Source: Reichenbachiella versicolor (lineage in GTDB: Bacteria > Bacteroidota > Bacteroidia > Cytophagales > Cyclobacteriaceae). Taken from it: a DNA stretch of 64,000 nt. The first letter of the stretch is position 1; each line of letters starts with the position of its first letter. The notes below the pieces were generated by a model. That model was not told where the DNA came from. It did no database searches and saw nothing but the letters and a program-made list of their open reading frames with translations. The stretch spans positions 62,001 to 126,000 of the forward strand of contig NZ_QFZQ01000005.1 of the NCBI RefSeq assembly GCF_003171675.1, given 5' to 3'. Position numbers and translations under genes: made by a program. Below, one piece after another: positions 53,852 through 62,681 of the stretch.

Positions 53852-53925
53852 GCAGTCCGTGTCGGGAGACACTAGGAGCTCATTTTTAAGTTTTAAGTTA
53901 TCCTTTGGAAGAATTAAAGCAATAG
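53841..53925 (-). repeat. R repeat, copy 4
   Basis: It overlaps the last codons of the transposase (GATCTTATAAGC), then exact CCGTGTCGGGAGACACTAGG, and GGAAGAATTAAAGCAATAG at the end. Confidence 0.8.
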
Positions 53926-53931
53926 CGATTT

Positions 53932-54525
53932 TTATTCGTTCAGCAATGTAAGTTGGACTTGCAGATCTACTAGAGAATCACCTTCATAAAGGTATTCACA
54001 CTTGAAGCTATATCTATTTTTGTTTTCAAACAACAGCGTATCACTGTACCCGAAAGCCTCAACAACTTGATTTGGAAATTTCTTATATTTTCGCCAATAG
54101 TCAAGAACCTGCATGTAGAACACCCATGTAAAAACTTCTTCGTCTTCAGTTAAATCGTATTCTTTAGATTTAGTTCGGTCAATAATGTTAGGATACTTTG
54201 GAAATCCCTGCGAAAATACCCACCTCTCACCATTGTCAAAGTTTATGTAGTTTGTTGAAGAACTGCTCTTGTTATCCACCCAAAGTGAATTTAGAGTATC
54301 AATAGCGTTATCTCGAACGTGTTCCACTCTAAGATTAAAAATACGTGATTTTCTTTCCAAATATTGCTTTAAGTGCAGTTCAGCCTCCTTATTATAAACC
54401 CCAGCGAAATAGCGAAACTTAACCTTGCTCACCTTATAAAAGTCACCCTGTTTTTGTGCAAACATGTTGCTCCTTGAGCAGGTAGAAAGTAGAATAAAAA
54501 TTATTACCTGAAGGAACCGTTTCAT
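53932..54525 (-). CDS. Putative lipoprotein of unknown function
   Basis: 197 residues with a lipobox-type N-terminus (MKRFLQVIIFILLSTC, Cys16). The body is mixed alpha/beta with VKFRYFAGVYNKEAELHLKQ and VWVDNK-like strands; no family recognised. It is packed between R copy 4 and M copy 3, so it probably belongs to the same cassette system. Confidence 0.65.
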   Translation of the reverse strand: MKRFLQVIIFILLSTCSRSNMFAQKQGDFYKVSKVKFRYFAGVYNKEAELHLKQYLERKSRIFNLRVEHVRDNAIDTLNSLWVDNKSSSSTNYINFDNGERWVFSQGFPKYPNIIDRTKSKEYDLTEDEEVFTWVFYMQVLDYWRKYKKFPNQVVEAFGYSDTLLFENKNRYSFKCEYLYEGDSLVDLQVQLTLLNE

Positions 54526-54555
54526 TTATTAATAGCAAACAACCGAGTATAACAC

Positions 54556-54617
54556 CTCAGTTTTTCTTTTACATTCGTGCGCAATACTAAAAACGACGGG
54601 AATTAATCACAAACGGA
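54556..54617. repeat. M repeat, copy 3
   Basis: CTCAGTTTTTCTTTTACATT, GCGCAATACTAAAAACGACG and AATTAATCACAAACGG, starting 31 bp upstream of the lipoprotein gene. Confidence 0.7.
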
Positions 54618-54720
54618 GATCTTATAAGCAAGCCGTGTCCGGAGACACTAGGAGCTCATATTCAAGTTTTAAGTCACCCTCCGGAAGACTTAAAACAACA
54701 AGTCCTAAAACAGCAAGGTA
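54617..54720 (-). repeat. R repeat, copy 5
   Basis: GATCTTATAAGC, CCGTGTCCGGAGACACTAGG at 54634-54653 (19 of 20), TTTTAAGTCACCCTCCGGAA and CTTAAAACAACAAG; its tail is partly duplicated (CCTAAAACAGCAAGG). Marks the right edge of the island. Confidence 0.8.
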
Positions 54721-54743
54721 TTGCGTAAAACACGTAGAGGATA

Positions 54744-55997
54744 TCAATACCCGTATTTACTTTTCCACTGGGATCTTAATTTCTTTCTCATTTCTTCTTC
54801 ACGGGGGTTTTTTCCGGGGTCGTACAGTTTTGTCCCTTTGAGTTGGTCAGGCATGAATTCATGCTCTACGAAGTTACCTTCATAGCTATGTGCATATTGA
54901 TAGCCTTTTCCATAACCTATTTCTTTCATCAGCTTGGTGGGTGCATTTCTGATATCTAGCGGAATAGACAAATCCCCTGTTTGCTGAACTAATCGCTGGG
55001 CTTGATTGATCGCTTCATAGGCTGCATTGCTTTTTGCTGAACAAGCTAAATAAGTCACACACTGACTCAGAATGATTCTGGATTCTGGATAGCCTATCAC
55101 ATTGACAGCTTGAAAAGCATTGTTGGCGATGACCAATGCCGTGGGGTTGGCATTACCGATATCTTCTGAAGCCAATATCAACAGACGACGTGCTATGAAC
55201 TTCACATCTTCACCTCCCTCGATCATTCGAGCTAAGTAATAGACCGCGGCATTTGGGTCGCTACCTCTGATGGACTTGATGAACGCAGAGATGATATCAT
55301 AGTGCATCTCGCCACTCTTGTCATATATAGCAGCTTTCTTTTGAGCTACTTCAGTGACGAAATCATCGGTAATGACTTTATCTCCTTCTTCGAGCGAATC
55401 GATGACCAAGTCTAGGAGGTTAAGCAGCTTACGACCATCACCACCAGACAAGCGCATTAGCACTTGGTCTTCTTTGATTTCTATCTTCTCATTCTTTAGA
55501 AATTCATCTTTCATCAGCGCATTTTGGATGAGCTGATTGAGATGATCTTTTGTGAGAGCTTCTAGCACATAGGTCTGACACCTTGAAAGCAAAGCGGCAT
55601 TGACTTCGAAGCTTGGGTTTTCTGTTGTAGCTCCGATTAAGGTTATATGTCCTTTTTCTACCGCTCCTAGCAAGGCGTCTTGCTGAGACTTGTTGAATCG
55701 ATGAATCTCGTCTATAAATAGAATGGCTCTAGACCCAAACTTGGATCGCTGGATGACTTCTCGAATGTCTTTTACCCCTGAACTAATCGCGCTCAGGGTA
55801 AAGAATGGCATCTTAGCAGAGTTGGCAATGATATTGGCGATAGTCGTCTTGCCTACACCAGGAGGCCCCCAAAGAATCATTGAGGGCACGATTCCAGAAG
55901 ACACAGCACGCTTGAGGATACTCTTAAGATGATCCTGCCCTACGAGCTCTTCGAGCGTCGTAGGCCTTAGTCTCTCTGCTAATGGAATCTTTTGCAC
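54744..55997 (-). CDS. rarA: replication-associated recombination protein A (AAA+ ATPase)
   Basis: RarA/MgsA is a clamp-loader-like ATPase acting at stalled forks. 417 residues with GPPGVGKTT (44-52), LFIDEIHRFNKSQQDALL near residue 93 and the MgsA C-terminal domain. The M16 gene lies 6 bp upstream on the same strand. Confidence 0.95.
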   Translation of the reverse strand: MQKIPLAERLRPTTLEELVGQDHLKSILKRAVSSGIVPSMILWGPPGVGKTTIANIIANSAKMPFFTLSAISSGVKDIREVIQRSKFGSRAILFIDEIHRFNKSQQDALLGAVEKGHITLIGATTENPSFEVNAALLSRCQTYVLEALTKDHLNQLIQNALMKDEFLKNEKIEIKEDQVLMRLSGGDGRKLLNLLDLVIDSLEEGDKVITDDFVTEVAQKKAAIYDKSGEMHYDIISAFIKSIRGSDPNAAVYYLARMIEGGEDVKFIARRLLILASEDIGNANPTALVIANNAFQAVNVIGYPESRIILSQCVTYLACSAKSNAAYEAINQAQRLVQQTGDLSIPLDIRNAPTKLMKEIGYGKGYQYAHSYEGNFVEHEFMPDQLKGTKLYDPGKNPREEEMRKKLRSQWKSKYGY

Positions 55998-56003
55998 TGT
56001 TAG

Positions 56004-58817
56004 TTATTCTTTCATATTCTCAGGATACAATACCACCTGAATGTAGTTTTTATCCTTGATGTATTTCTTCGCTGCTTTTTGAATATCCTTAGTTGTCAGC
56101 TTTTCTATTCTATCTGTCAGGTGATTTAGCTTATCGTAATCGATATTGCTAATGTGATAGGTCTTCAAAGCTCCTGCCCAGTAGTTATTACTTTTCAAAT
56201 GTAGCTCTACGTCTCTTCTTTGCGCCTCTTTGATCTTGTCGAGGTATTTTTGATCAATCCCATTCTTTTTGATGTCTTTGACCAATTGCTGAGCACTGGC
56301 AATCAACTCATCTGCTCTATCAGGACTACAAGGAAAGGAGATTTTGAGGTTATATCTACTGTAAGGCTTTTTGCTCATTCCTCCTTTGGCGCCTATTCCA
56401 TAGACACCTCCCTTTTCTTCTCTCAGTTCTTCTATCAATTGAATACTTAGAATTTCACCTAAGCATCTCAAATAATAGGCTTGATCCTTGTCGTATTTCG
56501 TCTCACCAGTATAGCGTATAGTGACGTTGCTCTTTTGGTCTGAACCTTTGAACACTTTTTCTTTTACTACTCCAGAAGGAGTTCTGACACCTCTGTCTAC
56601 CCATTTGATTTCTTCGCGCTTAGCGTCTTGCGAACCAAGGTATTTTTTAATCAAAGGAAGAAGTGTCGCTGTATCAAAATTCCCAACAAACCAATAAGTA
56701 AAGTCTCCAGTACTACTGAAATGTTTTTTGAAGATCGCCATGATTTCATCCAAATCAGCCTTTCTCAAATCCTCAATCGTAGGGATAGCGTCACTTCTCA
56801 GGTGATTCTGAGTCATTATTCTAGCTAATTTGTCTTGATAGAAATACTTAGGATCTGAGAGTACATTTGAAAGCGCTGCTTCGTTTCGCTGCATCATCGA
56901 CTGGAATGCATCCTTATCTTCTCTAGGTTCATTGCAGTACAAATAAACTAGTTGAAGCAAGGTTTCGATATCGTCAGGTGAAGCTTTGCCTCTGAAGCCT
57001 GATTCCAAATTCCTCATGTATGGGGCTACTCCAGCAGACTTTCCTGCTAGCGCCTTTTCCAAATCTGAGAAACTATAATCTGCGATACCACTCATAGTGA
57101 TCACATCAGTAGTCATAGACGCTGACCAATACTTATCATCTTCTTCTGATGAGATACCTCCCTCTCGATATGCTGAGAATATAATTTGGTCGTCTTTGAA
57201 GTCTGTTTGTTTGAGATATACTACAGCACCATTTGATAGTTTCAACTTCTGAACATCAACACTTTCAATGGTATCATGGCTCAAAATTGTACCTGATTTC
57301 AACTCACCCTTGATCAAATTCTCGTCGATTACTCTTTCTTCGAGCGCATCCATGTCTTTTTTCTCTATCTCAGATACCCAAGACAATAGATCTTGATCTG
57401 TTGGCAAGGTAACATCAGACGATTCGGGTGCAGTCATCAGTAGCACCCTGTTTTCTTCTTTGATCAAAGTGCTGATCAATGCATTGATTTCTTCTAGTTT
57501 AATACCTGGCAACACTTCTTGGACAAATTCAAACTCAAAAGCAATACCTGGTACAGGCTCTCCTTCTAGGAAATGTCTTACCAACTCATTGGCCAATGGC
57601 TTAGAGGAAGCCTTATCTCTTTCTTTGTATGAACTCTCATAGCCTTGATACATATCAAGCTTAGCAGTCTTCAACTCAGAAGGGTTGAATCCATGCTGCT
57701 GCACTCTTCTTATCTCTTCGAGTAATGTTTTGACACCTCCTTCGATGTCGTCTGGCTTAGGAACTGCGATGGCAGAAAAGGCTGTCTTCTTTCTAGACAC
57801 CGGAGAGCCTATGTATGATGTAGCATATAGGTATGGAGGATTTGCTTCTTGAGTTTTGTCATTGAGACGCTGATTGATCATCATCAAGAAAAGATTATTG
57901 ATCATCATCTTACGGTACTCCATTGTAGTCTTGAAGTCTTCCGTATCTGTTTTAAACATGATGTTGAAAACGTAGTTAGTAGCTTCCTTATCTGATACTA
58001 CTGTAGCGATAGGCTTGACATTGTCAGGCAAGTCAAATTCTGGTCTTTGTCTTTCGTTTTTTGGATTCGTGAGACTTGAAAACTTCTCTTTGATCTTAGC
58101 CTCCATCTCATCTACATCGATATCTCCGACGGCTACGACTGCCATTAGATTGGGTCTGTACCAGTCTTTATAAAACCTTTGGATCGTAGCTTGATCAAAT
58201 TTTTCAAGAATATCTTTTTTACCTATCGGAATTCTTTCAGCGTATTTAGAGCCTTTGAATATGACAGGAAGGTATTGCTCGATCATTCTCATTTGAGCAC
58301 CTTGACCAATTCTCCACTCTTCTATAATGACCCCTCTTTCTTTTTCAAGTTCTTCTACTTCAAAGGCTATTCCTCCCGCCCAGTCTTTAAGGATAGTCAA
58401 ACTCTTATCCAATATCTCTTGATCATCTGAAGGAACTGGAAGTATATAGACTGTCTCATCGAAAGAAGTGTAGGCATTCAAATGTGCTCCAAACTTGACA
58501 CCTATGCTTTGTAGATAATCTACTAAGTCATTTTTATCAAAGTTTTCGGATCCATTAAAGGCCATGTGCTCAGTGAAGTGTGCTAGACCTAATTGATCTT
58601 CGTCTTCTAGAACAGACCCTGCATTGACGGCAAGTCTTAGTTCTACTCGCTTTTCTGGCTTGGCGTTTTTCTTAATAAAATACTTTAGCCCATTGTCAAG
58701 TGTCCCTGTACGAATGCTCTCATCAAATGGAAGTGGCTTATTTTCAACTTGGCCGTGAGCGAATAGCGTAGTAAACGCTAGACAAAAGACTAATAAATAC
58801 TGTGTAGTGATTTTCAT
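56004..58817 (-). CDS. Large exported M16-family peptidase
   Basis: 937 residues with a signal peptide (cut near AHGQVE, residue 22). Two M16 halves are joined; the first has the active HxxEH motif (HFTEH, 80-84) in AHFTEHMAFNGSENF. The second half is degenerate, as in PqqL-type proteins. Periplasmic peptide degradation is likely. rarA follows at once. Confidence 0.92.
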   Translation of the reverse strand: MKITTQYLLVFCLAFTTLFAHGQVENKPLPFDESIRTGTLDNGLKYFIKKNAKPEKRVELRLAVNAGSVLEDEDQLGLAHFTEHMAFNGSENFDKNDLVDYLQSIGVKFGAHLNAYTSFDETVYILPVPSDDQEILDKSLTILKDWAGGIAFEVEELEKERGVIIEEWRIGQGAQMRMIEQYLPVIFKGSKYAERIPIGKKDILEKFDQATIQRFYKDWYRPNLMAVVAVGDIDVDEMEAKIKEKFSSLTNPKNERQRPEFDLPDNVKPIATVVSDKEATNYVFNIMFKTDTEDFKTTMEYRKMMINNLFLMMINQRLNDKTQEANPPYLYATSYIGSPVSRKKTAFSAIAVPKPDDIEGGVKTLLEEIRRVQQHGFNPSELKTAKLDMYQGYESSYKERDKASSKPLANELVRHFLEGEPVPGIAFEFEFVQEVLPGIKLEEINALISTLIKEENRVLLMTAPESSDVTLPTDQDLLSWVSEIEKKDMDALEERVIDENLIKGELKSGTILSHDTIESVDVQKLKLSNGAVVYLKQTDFKDDQIIFSAYREGGISSEEDDKYWSASMTTDVITMSGIADYSFSDLEKALAGKSAGVAPYMRNLESGFRGKASPDDIETLLQLVYLYCNEPREDKDAFQSMMQRNEAALSNVLSDPKYFYQDKLARIMTQNHLRSDAIPTIEDLRKADLDEIMAIFKKHFSSTGDFTYWFVGNFDTATLLPLIKKYLGSQDAKREEIKWVDRGVRTPSGVVKEKVFKGSDQKSNVTIRYTGETKYDKDQAYYLRCLGEILSIQLIEELREEKGGVYGIGAKGGMSKKPYSRYNLKISFPCSPDRADELIASAQQLVKDIKKNGIDQKYLDKIKEAQRRDVELHLKSNNYWAGALKTYHISNIDYDKLNHLTDRIEKLTTKDIQKAAKKYIKDKNYIQVVLYPENMKE

Positions 58818-58928
58818 CTAATAAAATTGGTTTCAGTGGTCATGCGAAGCTACCAACAAAGTCAACTGCACTCAGGCTGATATGGTTTGAATTGTTGGAC
58901 TGCTGCATAATGAAGTGATTCTAGGTCT

Positions 58929-59588
58929 CTAGAATTCTGATTTTTCTTTGTTCAATACGAGGTTGAAGTTGGCATAGACTCTAGAAATATTGACCATTTC
59001 CAATATCCCATCATCATTGTAGGTAGATACATTTTTGCCATCTTCGGAGATTAACACCCATGTGTTCTCATTGATCTTTTCATAGTCTAAATACTGTGCA
59101 AACACCTGAGAAAATACTTTTACGTGACCTTTGGGTTTGGAGAAATATATCTCCGGTATAGAATATGTAATTTCTTTTTGATGCAATGTGACACGATCAC
59201 TTTCTAGTTCGAACTCATAGCGATCATCATACTTTTTGATAATAGTACTCTTTTGGGTAGCTCCATTCAATGTACTCTTTGATTTTCCGCCTATGAGCAC
59301 GCCATTCTCAAAGTTTTCAAATAAATCATAATTTACCTTCACCATGAAAACTACTCTGACTGCTGTTCGGCTTTCTATGCTGTAATCTATCTTATCTCCA
59401 GAGACTACTTTTTTAACAGTCATGTATCCTGCTATTTTATCTCCTTTGATGATATCGTAGTATAAAGACTGTGCTTTAAGACCAGATACAGCATGTATTA
59501 GCAGGATGAAGACAAATATTCGCTTGACTGACAATGTTAAATTTAGGATGTTTGATAATAATAGAACTGGCAATTTAACTGCTTCCAT
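58929..59588 (-). CDS. Exported protein, DUF6134-like
   Basis: 219 residues. The N-terminus has a long leader with a hydrophobic core (VKRIFVFILLIHAVSGLKAQ), so the real start may be nearer residue 21. The rest is beta-rich: YYDIIKGDKIAGYMTVKK, IDYSIESRTAVRV. It looks like Bacteroidota DUF6134 proteins, which have no known function. Confidence 0.55.
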   Translation of the reverse strand: MEAVKLPVLLLSNILNLTLSVKRIFVFILLIHAVSGLKAQSLYYDIIKGDKIAGYMTVKKVVSGDKIDYSIESRTAVRVVFMVKVNYDLFENFENGVLIGGKSKSTLNGATQKSTIIKKYDDRYEFELESDRVTLHQKEITYSIPEIYFSKPKGHVKVFSQVFAQYLDYEKINENTWVLISEDGKNVSTYNDDGILEMVNISRVYANFNLVLNKEKSEF

Positions 59589-59627
59589 AAATTTACGTAT
59601 GGTTTCTTAACATAAAATCCAATCATT

Positions 59628-59846
59628 ATGCCAATTAGACATTACACCAAAGACGGATTAACCATCAAATGGGATTCAAGTATTTGCGTTCATTCGGGAG
59701 TTTGCGTAGCAGGGCTTAGCAAAGTTTTTAAGCCTAAGGAGACTCCTTGGATAGATATGGATGCTGCTTCATTGGATGAAATTGAGGCTCAAGTAAAAAA
59801 ATGTCCGTCAGGAGCGATTTCAATTGTGGGTTCGAGAGATCAATAA
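59628..59846 (+). CDS. YjdI-like [4Fe-4S] mono-cluster protein
   Basis: 72 residues with Cys20, Cys26 (CVHSGVC) and Cys59 (KKCPSGAI), the arrangement of Fer4_19/YjdI proteins. They are small cytosolic iron-sulfur carriers. It ends 26 bp before the rlmN start. Confidence 0.85.
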   Translation: MPIRHYTKDGLTIKWDSSICVHSGVCVAGLSKVFKPKETPWIDMDAASLDEIEAQVKKCPSGAISIVGSRDQ

Positions 59847-59860
59847 GGAAGGAATCGTTC

Positions 59861-59868
59861 TATCTTTG
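59861..59868 (+). promoter_or_regulatory. -7 box (TATCTTTG) directly before the rlmN ATG
   Basis: Exact TAnnTTTG followed by CACG and the ATG at 59873. It supports this start and suggests a leaderless transcript. Confidence 0.5.
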
Positions 59869-59872
59869 CACG

Positions 59873-60937
59873 ATGAGTCAATCTGTGGAAGTAAAGGCAA
59901 AAAAATTAAAGGATCTTCGCAAGGTATCTGACGAGGATCTCAAATCCTATCTAAAAGAAATCGGTGAGAAACCATTTCGAGCTAAGCAAATAAAAGAATG
60001 GATTTGGAAAAAGTCTGCTCAATCTATAGATGAAATGACCAACTTGTCTAAGACGACTCGTGAGCGCCTACAGCAGGACTTTGTAATCAATGCTGTCAAG
60101 ATAGATCACTCTCAGAAAAGTACTGATGGGACTATCAAGTCAGCTATCAAACTGCATGATGACCACTTGGTAGAAAGCGTTCTTATTCCTACGGATAGCC
60201 GTACGACAGCTTGTGTTTCTTCTCAGGTAGGGTGTTCTCTTAGTTGTAAGTTTTGTGCGACGGGCTATATGGATCGTGCTCGAAACCTAGACGCTGGAGA
60301 AATCTACGACCAAGTAGTGGCTGTACATAATCAGTCAATGGAGCATTTTGACATTCCGCTTTCGAACATTGTCTATATGGGCATGGGAGAGCCTTTGCTG
60401 AATTACAAGAATGTCTTGGATAGCGTGGAAAGGATTACTTCTCCTGATGGGCTAAACATGTCTCCTAAAAGAATTACGATATCTACAGCTGGCATAGCTA
60501 AGATGATTAAGAAACTAGGGGATGATCAAGTGAAGTTTAACCTTGCTCTGTCACTTCATGCCGCTAATGATCAAAAGCGTGATAAAATCATGCCCATCAA
60601 TGAGACTAATACATTGGATGCGTTGCGTGATGCCCTGAACTACTTCTACAAGAAGACTGGAAACAAGATAACTTTTGAATACATCTTATTCTACGATTTC
60701 AATGATTCTATCCAAGATGCTAAGGAGTTATATGAATTTTGGAAAAGAGTGCCTGCGCGTATCAATATCATTGAGTACAATCCTATTTCAGAGGCTAATT
60801 ACCAAAAGGCTGATGAACACACGCTTGATAAATTTTCGAAGTATCTAACAGATCGTGGTGTGAATGTTCATGTGAGAAAAAGCAGGGGCAAAGACATTGA
60901 TGCTGCCTGTGGACAGCTGGCTAACAAGAAGTCGTAA
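59873..60937 (+). CDS. rlmN: 23S rRNA A2503 and tRNA C2-methyltransferase
   Basis: A radical-SAM enzyme that methylates C2 of A2503. 354 residues from the ATG at 59873 (MSQSVEVKAKKLKDL); the frame is open further upstream but that part overlaps the YjdI gene. The CX3CX2C motif is Cys121, Cys125 and Cys128 (CSLSCKFC). The catalytic Cys near the end is in DAACGQL. Confidence 0.95.
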   Translation: MSQSVEVKAKKLKDLRKVSDEDLKSYLKEIGEKPFRAKQIKEWIWKKSAQSIDEMTNLSKTTRERLQQDFVINAVKIDHSQKSTDGTIKSAIKLHDDHLVESVLIPTDSRTTACVSSQVGCSLSCKFCATGYMDRARNLDAGEIYDQVVAVHNQSMEHFDIPLSNIVYMGMGEPLLNYKNVLDSVERITSPDGLNMSPKRITISTAGIAKMIKKLGDDQVKFNLALSLHAANDQKRDKIMPINETNTLDALRDALNYFYKKTGNKITFEYILFYDFNDSIQDAKELYEFWKRVPARINIIEYNPISEANYQKADEHTLDKFSKYLTDRGVNVHVRKSRGKDIDAACGQLANKKS

Positions 60938-60938
60938 T

Positions 60939-61535
60939 TCAGTCTATTATTAAGTTTAGCCCCAGCAGGCTCAACTTATCTTTTAGAGGATTTACTTTTT
61001 CTGGCTCAATTTTTCCCGTTAGCAAACAAGATTCGGTAAACTGCTGATCCAAAATATCAACTTGAAAGTCATTGATGATTCGCATGGCTTCACTGGTTAC
61101 TTCATAGCCATATTCTAAATGGAACTTGGATTTGACCTCTACAGTTATGATTTCAGCTTGTTGTAAGGCATCTTGAGCCGCAGTTCGGTAGGCATTGATC
61201 AATCCTGGGACTCCTAGTTTTGTACCTCCACTATATCTTACTACTACAACCAATACATCGGTTAGTTCAAAAGATTTGATCTGTCCTAATATTGGGTCGC
61301 CTGCGGTGTGTCCCGGTTCGCCATCATCATTGGCTCGAACTTTTTGTTGTTCAGCATGGTCGATGATATGTGCAAAACAGTGATGTCTTGCTTCATAATG
61401 CTCCTTTTTGAGCTCATTGACGATTCCTCTTACCTGATCGACAGACTCCACAGGATATGCGAATGATAAAAATTTGCTACCCTTTTCCTTGTACAGTCCT
61501 TCGGTGGGTTCTTGAATGGTATTGTAAACTCTCAA
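60939..61535 (-). CDS. IMPACT/YigZ-family protein
   Basis: 198 residues with GEPGHTAGDPIL and VVVVRYSGGTKLGVPGLINAYRTAA, the IMPACT core. The family is thought to bind translation or nucleic-acid factors; the bacterial role is unproven. It ends 1 bp from the rlmN stop and starts 1 bp after the TPR gene stop. Confidence 0.9.
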   Translation of the reverse strand: MRVYNTIQEPTEGLYKEKGSKFLSFAYPVESVDQVRGIVNELKKEHYEARHHCFAHIIDHAEQQKVRANDDGEPGHTAGDPILGQIKSFELTDVLVVVVRYSGGTKLGVPGLINAYRTAAQDALQQAEIITVEVKSKFHLEYGYEVTSEAMRIINDFQVDILDQQFTESCLLTGKIEPEKVNPLKDKLSLLGLNLIID

Positions 61536-62681
61536 TTATAAATTAAGTCTTTTCAATCGTTCTCTAGCCTCCGCAGATACTCTAGGGTCATCATCTTCTT
61601 CGATGGCTTTGTTATAGTACGCAGCAGCGATTTGGTGATCATTCCTTGACTCTGTAATACGACCAAGTCCTAAATACGCTAAACTTTTATAGTATTCTCC
61701 TCTGCGAACACAGTTAATACCATTTTCAATCGCCTTGAGATAGAGCTCTTCAGCTTTTTCGATTTCGTGAAGCTTTGTTTCTGTATAGATAGCTTCATAT
61801 GTATATCCACACAGTTGATAATACGGAACCTCACTTTGTTTTAATGAATCTATCAATGGTAATGCTTCATCGTATTTCTTTTGTCGTACTAGGCATTCCA
61901 AGTATTTGGCCTTGAAATATTTATTTCTTGGATATTCGGCATTGATTTTCTGGAGATATTGTCCTGCCTTGTCTAAGTTATTTTCATACCTCAAGTAAAT
62001 GTACGAGGCGTAAAGGCAAGCCTCTATTTTGACGATTTTAGAATCGTAAACTGCCTTATCTAATTGCTCCAGCCCCAGCTTTATATCTCCTGATTTGAAG
62101 AACCATAGCAGCGGTTTATAGACTGGATGACGTTCTGGATATTTTTCTCGGAAGTAATTGTATAAACCTGCAAGAAAGTACAGTTCAGAACTTTCATCAG
62201 TCTTCTCCATGGTTTCTTTGATAAGTCCGTAAGTCTTTTGGGCATGTCCCATGGCCTTCATGTAACTTCCTTCTTTGGCGTAATACTCTGCATATAGACC
62301 ATGAACAGACATTTTAAAAAACTTGGCTTCAAGATTTTTAGGGTTTTTGTCCAGTAGCTTTTCGGACATCATTAAGCATGTATCAAGATATGCACGATGC
62401 TCAGGAAAATAGATGCTAGTGGTACGAATGGGTTGGTCTTTCCATGATACATTGAAAGCTCGCATCATGAAAATCAGTGGGTGATCAGGAATCAAAACTT
62501 CTAATGAGTCTATGACATATTCTGCAGAATCGTATTGCTCATTGTAGATAAAATCTCCACCATAGTCCATGATAGCTAGTATTTTAGGACTATCAAAGAC
62601 AGGATAATTCTCAGAGTATCCTACTTCGAGCGTAAATAAGGCGAGCGTTGTTAAAAGTAATGTTCGAATGATCAATGCCAT
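61536..62681 (-). CDS. Exported TPR-repeat protein
   Basis: 381 residues with a signal peptide (cut near GYSEN, about 22). Five or more TPR-like helices, for example EEAEELYLKAIENGINCVRRGEYYKSLAYLGLGRI and AAAYYNKAIEED. Role unknown; likely envelope scaffold. IMPACT follows immediately. Confidence 0.75.
   Translation of the reverse strand: MALIIRTLLLTTLALFTLEVGYSENYPVFDSPKILAIMDYGGDFIYNEQYDSAEYVIDSLEVLIPDHPLIFMMRAFNVSWKDQPIRTTSIYFPEHRAYLDTCLMMSEKLLDKNPKNLEAKFFKMSVHGLYAEYYAKEGSYMKAMGHAQKTYGLIKETMEKTDESSELYFLAGLYNYFREKYPERHPVYKPLLWFFKSGDIKLGLEQLDKAVYDSKIVKIEACLYASYIYLRYENNLDKAGQYLQKINAEYPRNKYFKAKYLECLVRQKKYDEALPLIDSLKQSEVPYYQLCGYTYEAIYTETKLHEIEKAEELYLKAIENGINCVRRGEYYKSLAYLGLGRITESRNDHQIAAAYYNKAIEEDDDPRVSAEARERLKRLNL

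Larger units (their letters stand above)
53120..53925. mobile_element. REPtron-like element: L - RAYT - R
   Basis: L (53120-53215) and R (53841-53925) flank a REP-associated tyrosine transposase gene in opposite orientation. CCTAGTGTCTCCTGACACGG at 53169-53188 (19 of 20) pairs with its exact inverse at 53857-53876. RAYTs are known to sit between inversely oriented REP sequences and to act on them. The transposase is interrupted, so this copy is probably inactive. Confidence 0.7.

Noticed and set aside
47259-54720. Integrase-driven island with att repeats
   Set aside because: No tyrosine or serine integrase and no second copy of the tRNA 3' end were seen; a tRNA-linked event remains possible but unsupported.
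48184-54720. Classical integron cassette array
   Set aside because: Genes are in both orientations, the repeats lack clear RYYYAAC and GTTRRRY pairs, and no IntI is present. Kept only as an alternative.
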